This document shows positions 1 through 5,838 of a stretch of 7,307 nt of DNA, piece after piece (within the stretch, counting starts at the first letter, position 1; each line of letters begins with the position of its first letter). The notes under the pieces are model-generated. The model was not told where the DNA came from. It saw only the letters and a program-made list of their open reading frames with translations, and did not search any database. The DNA lies in contig URXS01000094.1 in NCBI GenBank assembly GCA_900551885.1, forward strand, positions 1-7,307, written 5' to 3'. Both the position numbers and the translations under genes were made by a program. The DNA is from an uncultured Oscillibacter sp. Its GTDB lineage: Bacteria > Bacillota > Clostridia > Oscillospirales > Oscillospiraceae.

Positions 1-217
1 CCGCAGCGGCGGCGAGTGCTGGTACAACGTGGACATCATGTCGGAGCTGTGCTCCATCCTGTCCTTCGGCGCCGCCGGGTCCACCAAGATGGTGGTGCCG
101 GGCACCAACCAGATCCAGCGGGCCTTCAATGTGAAGTATCCCACCGAGTACATCCAGCGGCCGGAGAAGTGGCAGGCCAACCAGGCCGCCTTCGCCGCGT
201 TTTATGAAGCACTGTGA
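1..217 (+). CDS. hemZ: Coproporphyrinogen dehydrogenase HemZ, C-terminal end (5' part outside window)
   Basis: This is the last 71 codons of a gene that enters from the left; reading begins at base 2 and ends at TGA 215-217. The visible residues include ECWYNVDIM, LSFGAAGSTKMV and FNVKYPTEYIQR. They fit the C-terminal tail of HemZ-type radical-SAM enzymes, where a stretch like 'N(I/V)(D/L)MME..., GAGA.SK, ..ANVK...EYI.R' is typical. The family performs oxygen-independent oxidation of coproporphyrinogen III in the heme/porphyrin route, in the cytoplasm. The [4Fe-4S] CxxxCxxC motif and the catalytic core lie upstream and cannot be checked. The stop codon overlaps the Shine-Dalgarno site of the next gene, so the two are probably co-transcribed. 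A related HemN/HemW family member is the main alternative. Confidence 0.8.
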   Translation, partial: RSGGECWYNVDIMSELCSILSFGAAGSTKMVVPGTNQIQRAFNVKYPTEYIQRPEKWQANQAAFAAFYEAL

Positions 218-230
218 AAGGAGCATCGCC

Positions 231-1166
231 ATGGCCTATTCCCTGAAAGAGATCAACGACGCTGTCCGCTCTGACCCCAAGGGCTTTGCGGAGGCGTGCG
301 ACGCCGCCTTTGCCAAAAAAGTGGAGACGGCGGCCCAGAAGATCGCCGACCACCGGAAGGAGTCCCACATCATCCTGCTGTCCGGCCCCTCCGGCTCCGG
401 CAAGACCACCACGGCATTGAAGATCGAGGAACAGCTGGAGAAGATGGGCATCCAGACCCACACCATCTCCATGGACAACTACTTCAACACCATCGACCCG
501 GAGACGGCTCCCCGGAACCGGGAGGGGAACATCGACTACGAGTCCCCCTTCTGCCTGGACATCGAGCTGCTGAACCGGCACTTCTCCATGCTGGACCGGG
601 GAGAGACCATCCATGTGCCCAAGTACGAGTTCGCCCGGCAGATGCGCTCCGACATCCTGTCCCAGCCCCTGAAGCTGGGGCCTGACGAGCTGGCCATCTT
701 CGAGGGCATCCACGCCCTCAACGACATCATCGTGGGCAAGAACCCCAAGGCCTTCAAGCTGTATATCGCCGCCCGCAGCAATCTGGTGGACGAGGACGGC
801 TCCGTGGTGTTCCAGCACGCCTGGCTGCGGCTGTGCCGCCGGATCGTCCGAGACCATCTGTTCCGGGGCAGCAACGCCGCCTTCACGCTGAAGATGTGGC
901 CCAACGTCCACCGGGGAGAGCGGCTGTACATCTCCCCCTACAAGGAGAGCGCCGACATCATGTTCGACTCCTCCCTGGCCTTTGAGTTCTCCGTCCTCAA
1001 GCCCATTGTCACTCCGCTGCTGGAGGAACTGCCTGCCGGAAAATACCCCGAGGCGGACCAGATGCTGGAGGCCTTCCGGCGGATCGAGCCCATGGACGAG
1101 AAATATATCGCGCCGGAGTCCCTGGCCCGGGAGTTTATCGGCGGCAGCACCTACGACAACCATTGA
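231..1166 (+). CDS. Nucleoside kinase, uridine kinase (Udk)-like P-loop family
   Basis: This 311-residue cytoplasmic kinase probably phosphorylates a nucleoside with ATP or GTP. A Walker A loop, GPSGSGKT, sits at residues 52-59. A DNYF motif at 82-85 matches the uridine kinase 'D-D/N-F-Y' substrate site, IFEGIHALN at 156-164 matches the 'VEGIHAL' strand, and RRIVRDHLFRG at 203-213 is the arginine-rich lid. The ATG at 231 is preferred because AAAGGAG at 217-223 lies 7 bases upstream; an in-frame ATG at 204 lies inside hemZ and has no such site. Many clostridial relatives carry a threonyl-tRNA-synthetase-like TGS region before the kinase. Here only about 45 mostly helical residues precede the P-loop, so that region is absent. 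The substrate (uridine, cytidine or another nucleoside) cannot be fixed from sequence, and phosphoribulokinase-like functions are possible. With the PNP two genes downstream it suggests nucleoside salvage. Confidence 0.85.
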   Translation: MAYSLKEINDAVRSDPKGFAEACDAAFAKKVETAAQKIADHRKESHIILLSGPSGSGKTTTALKIEEQLEKMGIQTHTISMDNYFNTIDPETAPRNREGNIDYESPFCLDIELLNRHFSMLDRGETIHVPKYEFARQMRSDILSQPLKLGPDELAIFEGIHALNDIIVGKNPKAFKLYIAARSNLVDEDGSVVFQHAWLRLCRRIVRDHLFRGSNAAFTLKMWPNVHRGERLYISPYKESADIMFDSSLAFEFSVLKPIVTPLLEELPAGKYPEADQMLEAFRRIEPMDEKYIAPESLAREFIGGSTYDNH

Positions 1167-1170
1167 TTTC

Positions 1171-1185
1171 AGGGCTTCGGGCCCT
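1171..1185 (+). terminator. Small hairpin in the kinase/zinc-ribbon gap (possible weak terminator)
   Basis: AGGGC at 1171-1175 pairs with GCCCT at 1181-1185 around a TTCGG loop, four bases after the kinase stop codon. Only TTT follows, so it is at best a weak terminator or an mRNA-stabilising hairpin. The rest of the 84-base gap holds a second small inverted repeat, TTGCGC/GCGCAA (1225-1230 and 1232-1237), which touches the Shine-Dalgarno site of the next gene. I see no convincing promoter in this gap. Confidence 0.25.
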
Positions 1186-1250
1186 TTGGTCCCGTGCCGC
1201 CTCCGGTGGCCGGACCCATCACCTTTGCGCAGCGCAAGGAGGGTTTTCCC

Positions 1251-1646
1251 ATGAATGAAAAAGTACAGGAACTGCTGGACAGCGTCCAGCGCACCGCCTG
1301 CCAGGTCAGCGATGTGGCGGTGGACGCCGCCTACGGCGTGGGCAAAAAGGCCGGGGAGCTGCTGTCCGTGGCCAAGCTGAACATCCGTCTGGTGGATCTG
1401 CGGGCGGAGGTGAACCTCCACCTGCGGGAGGCAGGGGAGATGCTTTACGCCACCCACACCGGCCAGCCCACCGACTCGGAGACCCTGCTGGCAAAGCTCC
1501 AGGAGATCGACGATCTGAAGGCCCAGATCGCCGCGGTAGAGGCGGAGATCGGCCGTCAACACGCTCAGCAGGGGGGCTGCCCCGTCTGCGGTACCGAGCC
1601 CAAAGAGGGAGACCAGTTCTGCCGCCAGTGCGGCGAAAAGCTGTAA
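1251..1646 (+). CDS. Small zinc-ribbon protein with helical N-terminal region, function unknown
   Basis: This encodes a 131-residue protein that I do not recognise by name. The ATG at 1251 follows AAGGAGG (1236-1242) by 8 bases; the frame is open back to 1194, but without a comparable site. Residues 1-105 look helical, alanine- and charge-rich and without membrane segments. The stretch from about 75 to 105 has coiled-coil-like heptads (LLAKLQEIDDLKAQIAAVEA). The C-terminus is a treble-clef/zinc-ribbon knuckle, with CPVCG at 110-114 and CRQCG at 124-128 giving four cysteine zinc ligands (C110, C113, C124, C127). Such ribbons mediate protein or nucleic-acid contacts. Its stop codon overlaps the Shine-Dalgarno site of the PNP gene, so the two are translationally linked. 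Whether it acts on nucleoside metabolism is unknown. Confidence 0.85.
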   Translation: MNEKVQELLDSVQRTACQVSDVAVDAAYGVGKKAGELLSVAKLNIRLVDLRAEVNLHLREAGEMLYATHTGQPTDSETLLAKLQEIDDLKAQIAAVEAEIGRQHAQQGGCPVCGTEPKEGDQFCRQCGEKL

Positions 1647-1655
1647 GGAGGTCCT

Positions 1656-2480
1656 ATGGAATACACCTATGAACAGTATCAGGAGAGCGCCCGGGCCCTG
1701 ACGGACCGGCTAAACGGTTTTCGCCCCAGAGTGCTGCTGATCCTGGGCTCCGGCCTGGGCTCTCTGGGGGAGGCGGTGGAAAATCCCATTGCCGTCCCCT
1801 ACGGCCAGGTGCCCCACATGAAGCGCTCCACCGCCCCGGACCACGCCGGTCAGTTCCTCTTTGGCCGCCTGGCAGGACAGGACGTAGCCGTCATGCAGGG
1901 CCGGCTCCACACCTATGAGGGCTGGTCCTTCGAGGATGTCACCTACCCCGTGCGGCTGCTGCGGCTGCTGGGCGCGGAAACCCTGGTGGTCACCAACGCC
2001 GCCGGGGCGGTCAACACCGCCTTCTCCGCCGGGGACATCATGCTGATTACCGACCACATCAAGCTCTTCGGCCACAGCCCCCTGCGGGGCCCCAATCTGG
2101 ATGCCTTCGGCCCCCGGTTCCCGGATATGAGCCACGTTTACACCCCGGCTCTCCAGGACATCGCCCGGCAGACGGCGGCAGAGCTGTCCGTGCCCCTGCG
2201 CCAGGGCGTCTACATGTTCTTCCCCGGCCCCCAGTACGAGACTCCCGCCGAGGTCCGGGCCGCCCGAATCCTGGGCGCCGACGCGGTAGGTATGTCTACC
2301 GTGCCCGAGGCCATCGTGGCCGCTCACTGCGGCATGCAGGTGCTGGGCTTTACGCTCTGCACCAACATGGCCGCCGGCGTATTGGACCAGCCTCTCAGCT
2401 CCGATGAGGTGCTTGCCGCAGCCTCTGAGGCGGGTCCGCGCTTTTCCGCTCTGGTCAAAGGCTGCCTGACCCGGTTATAA
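1656..2480 (+). CDS. punA: Purine nucleoside phosphorylase (trimeric PNP, inosine/guanosine type)
   Basis: This cytoplasmic enzyme uses phosphate to cleave purine nucleosides to free base and (deoxy)ribose-1-phosphate. The 274-residue length is normal for the homotrimeric PNP family, as in human PNP and Bacillus PupG/PunA. Residues matching the known active site are present: LGSGLG at 30-35 (phosphate-binding S32), H63, GRLHTYEG at 82-89 (R83, H85, Y87), TNAAGAVN at 113-120, FPGPQYET at 189-196 (Y194, E195), GMSTVPE at 212-218 (M213, S214) and TN at 236-237 (N237). The combination of E195 and N237 points to 6-oxopurines (inosine, guanosine) rather than adenosine. TAAGGAGGT at 1644-1652 serves both as the stop of the previous gene and as this gene's ribosome site, four bases before the ATG. 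MTA phosphorylase is the nearest alternative family but is less likely with the Asn at 237. Confidence 0.93.
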   Translation: MEYTYEQYQESARALTDRLNGFRPRVLLILGSGLGSLGEAVENPIAVPYGQVPHMKRSTAPDHAGQFLFGRLAGQDVAVMQGRLHTYEGWSFEDVTYPVRLLRLLGAETLVVTNAAGAVNTAFSAGDIMLITDHIKLFGHSPLRGPNLDAFGPRFPDMSHVYTPALQDIARQTAAELSVPLRQGVYMFFPGPQYETPAEVRAARILGADAVGMSTVPEAIVAAHCGMQVLGFTLCTNMAAGVLDQPLSSDEVLAAASEAGPRFSALVKGCLTRL

Positions 2481-2485
2481 TCGGT

Positions 2486-2525
2486 CCGGCCCCGCCATAG
2501 GTTTTTCTGTGGAGGGGCCGGCTTT
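2486..2525 (+). terminator. Hairpin terminator downstream of PNP
   Basis: Five bases after the PNP stop codon, CCGGCCCC (2486-2493) pairs with GGGGCCGG (2514-2521). Across a single G/A mismatch the stem continues with CCATAG (2495-2500) pairing to CTGTGG (2507-2512), around a GTTTTT loop. That is 14 pairs including one G-U. Only CTTT follows directly; a better T run (2553-2559) lies about 30 bases on. It probably ends the PNP transcript, possibly incompletely. The 102-base gap to the flippase gene holds no promoter I would defend. Confidence 0.6.
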
Positions 2526-2582
2526 CGCCGCTCCGGTCAGGGGCCCCACGTATTTTTTTCAAGGATTCGAGGTATTCTCTTC

Positions 2583-4202
2583 ATGTCGAACCAATCCAAA
2601 AAGCAGACCTTCCTGGCCGGAACGGCCATTCTGGCGGCGGCGGTGGCCGCGGTGAAGCTGATCGGCTTCTTCTACAAAATCCCCCTCAACAACATCTTGG
2701 GGGCCGAGGGCAAGACCTACTTTAACACCGCCTATGAGATCTACAATGTGCTGCTGACGGTCTCCACCGCAGGCCTCCCCCTGGCCATCTCCAAGCTGAC
2801 CAGCGAGGCCCACGCCCAGGGGAGGGAAAACGAGAAGCGGAAGATCTTCCGCACCGCTATCTGGCTGTTCTTCGGGCTGGGCCTGGCGGGGGCGCTGCTG
2901 ATGTTCTTCGGTGCGGATGCCCTGGCCAACTTCCAGAACAACGAGGCCGCCTACTGGCCCATCCGGGCCCTGGCACCGGCGGTGTTCTGCGTGTGCCTGC
3001 TGGCCTGCATGCGGGGCTACACCCAGGGCCAGGGCAACATGAAGCCCACCGCCATCTCCCAGGTGCTGGAGGCCCTGTGCAAGCTGGGCATCGGTCTGCC
3101 CCTGGCCTGGTACCTACTCAACACTCTGGGCATGGGCCTGGAATTTGGCGCCGCCGGCGCCATTCTGGGCGTCACCATCGGTACCGTGGCCTCCATGCTG
3201 TTCCTGATCCTCTACCTGGGGACCCATCCCAACCGGACGGAGTCCCTGGACACCCCCAGAAGCAGCGGTGCGCTGATGAAGCGCATCCTGGCCATTGGCG
3301 TGCCCATCACCCTCAGCAACTCCGCCATGAGCATCATCACCCTGGTGGACACCAAGGTCATCCTGGGGCAGCTCCAGCACGCTCTGGGCATGACGGAGGA
3401 CGCCGCCTCTATCCTGAAGGGGCAGTACAGCTACGCCATGGATATGCCCAACATGGTGGCCTCCTTTGTGTATCCGGTGACTATGAGCCTGATCCCCTTC
3501 GCGGCGGCGGCCCTGGCCCGGAAAGACCACGCCGGTGCCGGCCGGATCATCTCCTCCGCCTTCCGGCTGATCGCCATTCTGGCTCTGCCTGCCGGTATCG
3601 GCCTGAGCGTGCTGTCCACGCCCATCATGCGGCTGGTTCTGCCGGCCCAGCCGGAAGACGCCCTGGCCGCCGGACCCCATCTGCAACTGCTGGGTATCGC
3701 CTGCATCTTCATCTGCATCATGATTCTCACCAACGCCATTTTGCAGACCTACGGCAAGGAGAAGCTGCCCATCCTCACCGTCATCATCGGCGGTGTGGTG
3801 AAGGTGGTCATGAACTATATCCTGGTGGGCAACCCGGACATCAATATTCACGGCGCCCCGGTCTCCACATTGTGCTGCTACATGGTCATTGCCGGTCTAA
3901 ACCTGTTCTTCGTGTGGAAGTACTCCCCGGAGAAGCCTCATTACTTCAGTATCTTCGCCAAGCCCGTGGTGGCCTCGGTGCTGATGGGCGCCGCTGCCTG
4001 GGCGGGCTACGGCTTCCTGGACCGGGCGCTGGAGGCCGGTGGGGCCAGCTACGTAGGCAACGCCGCCGCCACCCTGGGCGGCATCGTGGCCGGCGTGGTG
4101 GTCTACTTCGTGCTGGTCATCGCCCTGCGGATCCTGCGGGCGGATGACCTGCGTGGCATCCCCCACGGGGAGAAGCTGATCCGGATTCTGCGTCTAAAAT
4201 GA
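2583..4202 (+). CDS. MOP-superfamily polysaccharide/lipid flippase, YabM/SpoVB type
   Basis: This is a 539-residue inner-membrane protein with about 14 hydrophobic helices, roughly at 8-30, 46-70, 91-110, 127-145, 157-179, 186-212, 233-256, 285-306, 325-346, 365-388, 395-416, 428-446, 456-478 and 494-517. The opening 'AAAVAAVKLIGFFYKIPLNNILGAEG' region (19-43), QYSYAMDMPNM at 281-291 and the amphipathic tail ending in IPHGEKLIRIL are typical of the Firmicutes SpoVB/YabM/YtgP group. Members flip undecaprenyl-linked sugar precursors; SpoVB is needed for spore cortex and YtgP/MurJ for lipid II. The position directly before mazG matches Bacillus yabM. The start ATG has GAGG (2569-2572) 10 bases upstream. 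Which lipid-linked substrate is moved, and whether the role is vegetative or sporulation-specific, cannot be told from sequence. Confidence 0.85.
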   Translation: MSNQSKKQTFLAGTAILAAAVAAVKLIGFFYKIPLNNILGAEGKTYFNTAYEIYNVLLTVSTAGLPLAISKLTSEAHAQGRENEKRKIFRTAIWLFFGLGLAGALLMFFGADALANFQNNEAAYWPIRALAPAVFCVCLLACMRGYTQGQGNMKPTAISQVLEALCKLGIGLPLAWYLLNTLGMGLEFGAAGAILGVTIGTVASMLFLILYLGTHPNRTESLDTPRSSGALMKRILAIGVPITLSNSAMSIITLVDTKVILGQLQHALGMTEDAASILKGQYSYAMDMPNMVASFVYPVTMSLIPFAAAALARKDHAGAGRIISSAFRLIAILALPAGIGLSVLSTPIMRLVLPAQPEDALAAGPHLQLLGIACIFICIMILTNAILQTYGKEKLPILTVIIGGVVKVVMNYILVGNPDINIHGAPVSTLCCYMVIAGLNLFFVWKYSPEKPHYFSIFAKPVVASVLMGAAAWAGYGFLDRALEAGGASYVGNAAATLGGIVAGVVVYFVLVIALRILRADDLRGIPHGEKLIRILRLK

Positions 4203-4232
4203 TCAGAATTTGACGGATACCCCTTGAGAATG

Positions 4233-4260
4233 AAAAAACTCCTTGAATTTCAAGGGTTTT
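4233..4260 (+). terminator. Intrinsic terminator after the flippase gene
   Basis: An A-run (4233-4238) and CCTTGA (4241-4246) pair with TCAAGG (4250-4255) and TTTT (4257-4260). One bulged T lies in the left arm and the loop is three bases. An A-tract before and a T-tract after the stem make it look bidirectional. It sits about 30 bases past the flippase stop codon in an AT-rich pocket. The T-run is only four long and is then broken by G, so readthrough into mazG is likely. Confidence 0.5.
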
Positions 4261-4280
4261 GCAATGAATTTTCTTGCAAA
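4258..4280 (+). repeat. Inverted repeat just before mazG
   Basis: TTTGCAA (4258-4264) and TTGCAAA (4274-4280) are a perfect 7-base inverted repeat with a 9-base spacer. The right arm touches the mazG Shine-Dalgarno-like AAAGGCAGG (4278-4286), and the left arm shares three T's with the preceding terminator. It could be a protein-binding operator or an RNA hairpin that competes with the terminator or covers the ribosome site. The function is unknown. Confidence 0.35.
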
Positions 4281-4292
4281 GGCAGGCGTGTT

Positions 4293-5102
4293 ATGGTAGA
4301 TTTTCAATATAAGCCGCGCTACGGCTATGAGGACTTTCTGGAGATCATGCGGCTGCTGCGGGCTCCGGGGGGGTGCCCCTGGGACCGGGAGCAGACCCAC
4401 AGCTCCATTCGCCGGAATTTTTTGGAAGAAACCTACGAGGTGCTGGACGCCATTGACCGCGACGACCCCCACGCCATGTGCGAGGAGCTGGGGGACGTGC
4501 TGATGCAGGTGGTGTTCCACGCCCAGATCGAGGCCGAGCGGGGCCACTTCACCATGGAGGACGTGGTGGACGGCGTGGCCCAGAAGCTGGTCTACCGCCA
4601 CCCCCACGTTTTCGGCGGCACCATGGAGGCAGACACCTCCGAGCAGGTGCTGGTAAACTGGGAGGCCCTGAAGCGGAAGGAGAAGGGCCAGCGATCCACC
4701 GCCGACGCGGTGGAATCCGTGCCCCACACTCTGCCGGCGCTGTGGCGGGCAGAGAAGATCCAGAGCAAGACCGCCAAGGCCGGCTTCGACTGGTCCGGCG
4801 CCCTCAGCGCCCTGGACAAGCTGGAGGAGGAGGTCCGGGAGCTGCGCGCCGCGCTGGAGGCCGGTGCCGCAGCCGACGCCCCCCACGGCGTCCGGGAGGA
4901 GGTAGGCGACACCCTCTTCATCGCCGCCAAGATCGCCCAGATGTCCGGCGTGGACCCGGAGGACGCCCTGCACCGGGCCTGCGACAAGTTCGACACCCGG
5001 TTCCGCAAAGTGGAGCAGATGGCGGACAAGCCTCTCAGCGCGTATTCCGAGCCGGAGCTGGTGGCCTTGTGGAAGGCCGCCAAGGAGCAAGACCCGTCTT
5101 AA
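4293..5102 (+). CDS. mazG: Nucleoside triphosphate pyrophosphohydrolase MazG
   Basis: This 269-residue cytoplasmic enzyme hydrolyses NTPs/dNTPs to the monophosphate and pyrophosphate, cleaning up non-canonical nucleotides. It has the tandem all-alpha MazG architecture. The N-terminal repeat carries the metal-binding ExxE...ExxD set at E46/E49 and E65/D68 after the family motif CPWDREQTH (28-36), followed by KLVYRHPHVF at 98-107. The C-terminal repeat carries E180/E183 and E203/D206. Bacillus YabN has an additional tetrapyrrole-methylase-like N-terminal domain; this protein lacks it, like E. coli MazG. The ATG at 4293 is chosen because the family similarity begins there and AAAGGCAGG lies about 6 bases upstream. 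The in-frame TTG at 4224 would force translation through a terminator hairpin. It sits upstream of hup in the conserved order. Confidence 0.94.
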   Translation: MVDFQYKPRYGYEDFLEIMRLLRAPGGCPWDREQTHSSIRRNFLEETYEVLDAIDRDDPHAMCEELGDVLMQVVFHAQIEAERGHFTMEDVVDGVAQKLVYRHPHVFGGTMEADTSEQVLVNWEALKRKEKGQRSTADAVESVPHTLPALWRAEKIQSKTAKAGFDWSGALSALDKLEEEVRELRAALEAGAAADAPHGVREEVGDTLFIAAKIAQMSGVDPEDALHRACDKFDTRFRKVEQMADKPLSAYSEPELVALWKAAKEQDPS

Positions 5103-5168
5103 ACGCGGAGCCCACTCCCGTTAAGAAATATCACAAAAGAATCTCATATTTATAGGAGGATATCAATC

Positions 5169-5444
5169 ATGAACAAGTCTGAACTGATCAACGCCGTGGC
5201 GGTTTCCGCCGAGGTTTCCAAGAAAGAGGCCGAGGCTGTCATCACCGCCGCTCTGGACGCCATTACCGCCGCCCTGAAGGAAGGCGACAAGGTGCAGCTT
5301 GTGGGCTTTGGCTCCTTTGAGGTGAAGAAGCGCGCCGCCCGGGTGGGCCGCAACCCCAAGACCAAGGAGACCATTGAGATCCCCGCCTCCGTGGTGCCCG
5401 TGTTCAAGGCCGGCAAGGCTCTCAAGGACGCCGTCAGCCAGTAA
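5169..5444 (+). CDS. hup: DNA-binding protein HU
   Basis: This is a 91-residue histone-like protein of the HU/IHF family that bends and packs DNA in the nucleoid as a dimer. Length and motifs are standard: an N-terminal helical dimer core beginning MNKSELI, then GFGSF at 46-50, the DNA-intercalating arm RVGRNPKTKE (58-67) with the conserved proline at 63, and the closing FKAGKALK at 79-86. The ATG follows AGGAGG (5154-5159) by 9 bases. The 66-base leader after mazG is notably AT-rich but shows no well-spaced promoter, so transcription may come from within or before mazG. A strong hairpin follows the gene. HU next to mazG and rqcP is a common clostridial arrangement, and a homodimeric HU is more likely than IHF. 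Confidence 0.96.
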   Translation: MNKSELINAVAVSAEVSKKEAEAVITAALDAITAALKEGDKVQLVGFGSFEVKKRAARVGRNPKTKETIEIPASVVPVFKAGKALKDAVSQ

Positions 5445-5482
5445 GGCCCTGCACTCGTTGGAGGATATGGATTGCTGAACAG

Positions 5483-5516
5483 GACTGCCGGCACAATGTG
5501 CCGGCAGTCTTATTAC
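5483..5516 (+). terminator. Strong hairpin terminator between HU and rqcP
   Basis: GACTGCCGGCAC (5483-5494) pairs perfectly with GTGCCGGCAGTC (5498-5509) around an AAT loop. This is a 12-pair GC-rich stem, extendable by a G-U and an A-T pair, and it is followed by TTATTACC. It lies about 40 bases after the HU stop codon and very probably ends the HU message. The short, broken T-run may let some transcripts continue into rqcP, since I see no clear promoter in the remaining 27 bases. Confidence 0.75.
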
Positions 5517-5543
5517 CATTACCATCTGTGGAGAGGATTTTCT

Positions 5544-5792
5544 ATGCGTCTGGACAAATATCTGAAGGTGTCCCGCCTGATCAAGCGGCGGACCGTGGCC
5601 AACGAGGCCTGTGACAACGGACTGGTCACCGTCAACGGCAAGCCCGCCCGGGCCTCCTATGAGGTGAAGGTGGGGGACCAGATCTCCCTGCGCTTCGGCG
5701 TGCGCACCGTGACGGTGGAGGTGCTGTCGGTCCAGGAGACCGTCCGCCAGGCCGACGCGGCCGCGCTGTACCGGGAAGTGGGCCGGGCATAA
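5544..5792 (+). CDS. rqcP: RqcP (YabO), S4-domain ribosome quality-control factor
   Basis: This is an 82-residue S4 RNA-binding protein, near the Bacillus RqcP length of 86. It opens with MRLDKYLKVSRLIKRRT (1-17), the characteristic S4 helix pair, and continues with NGLVTVNGKPA (25-35) and VKVGDQISLRFG (41-52). In Bacillus, RqcP works with RqcH on split 50S subunits carrying stalled nascent chains. It stabilises the P-site tRNA so that alanine tails are added and the chain is degraded. E. coli HslR (heat-shock S4 protein) is the distant relative. The ATG at 5544 is preceded by AGAGGA (5532-5537) with a 6-base gap; an in-frame start at 5472 would run through the terminator hairpin and is rejected. 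Its TAA stop is embedded in the -35 element of the sigma-E-like promoter for yabP. Confidence 0.94.
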   Translation: MRLDKYLKVSRLIKRRTVANEACDNGLVTVNGKPARASYEVKVGDQISLRFGVRTVTVEVLSVQETVRQADAAALYREVGRA

Positions 5793-5815
5793 TCCGCCCT
5801 CCTGCCCCATATAGT
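5787..5815 (+). promoter_or_regulatory. Sigma-E-like sporulation promoter for yabP
   Basis: GCATAAT at 5787-5793 matches the published Bacillus sigma-E -35 consensus (kmATATT) at 6 of 7 positions. CATATAGT at 5808-5815 matches the -10 consensus (CATACAnT) at 7 of 8. The spacer is 14 bases, as expected (14-15). Transcription would start near 5821-5824, about 15 bases before the yabP ATG. Bacillus yabP-yabQ is known to be sigma-E controlled, which supports the call. It is a sequence match only. Confidence 0.6.
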
Positions 5816-5829
5816 GGGGACAGGGAGGG
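5797..5829 (+). promoter_or_regulatory. Hairpin that sequesters the yabP ribosome binding site
   Basis: CCCTCCTG (5797-5804) plus CCCCA (5805-5809) can fold on TGGGG (5815-5819) plus CAGGGAGGG (5821-5829), with a TATAG loop, one bulged A and one bulged G. The yabP Shine-Dalgarno sequence AGGGAGG (5822-5828) lies wholly in the 3' arm. There is no following T-run, so it is not a simple terminator. It would form only in transcripts begun upstream, such as those reading through rqcP. Confidence 0.5.
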
Positions 5830-5838
5830 ATCGGCAAA

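Noticed and set aside
204..230. Earlier in-frame ATG for the nucleoside kinase
   Set aside because: It lies inside the hemZ coding region and has no ribosome site, whereas AAAGGAG is well placed for the ATG at 231.
126..1562. A 478-codon open frame on the minus strand across the kinase and zinc-ribbon genes
   Set aside because: It mirrors the strongly biased third-position G/C of the + strand genes, has low-complexity His/Gly/Leu-rich content, no ribosome site and no recognisable family.
4224..4292. TTG start extending MazG by 23 residues
   Set aside because: It would place the terminator hairpin inside the coding region, and family similarity starts at the later ATG (4293).
4203..5090. A 295-codon minus-strand frame opposite mazG
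   Set aside because: The + strand clearly encodes MazG with all metal ligands; the antisense product is a compositional shadow.
5121..5150. Possible HU promoter (TTAAGA, 18 bases, CATATT)
   Set aside because: Only 4 of 6 matches in each box, and the start site would fall within the Shine-Dalgarno sequence, leaving no usable leader.
4478..5155. 225-codon + strand frame overlapping mazG
   Set aside because: Its Gly/Arg/Ala-rich product is an out-of-frame reading of mazG without a ribosome site.
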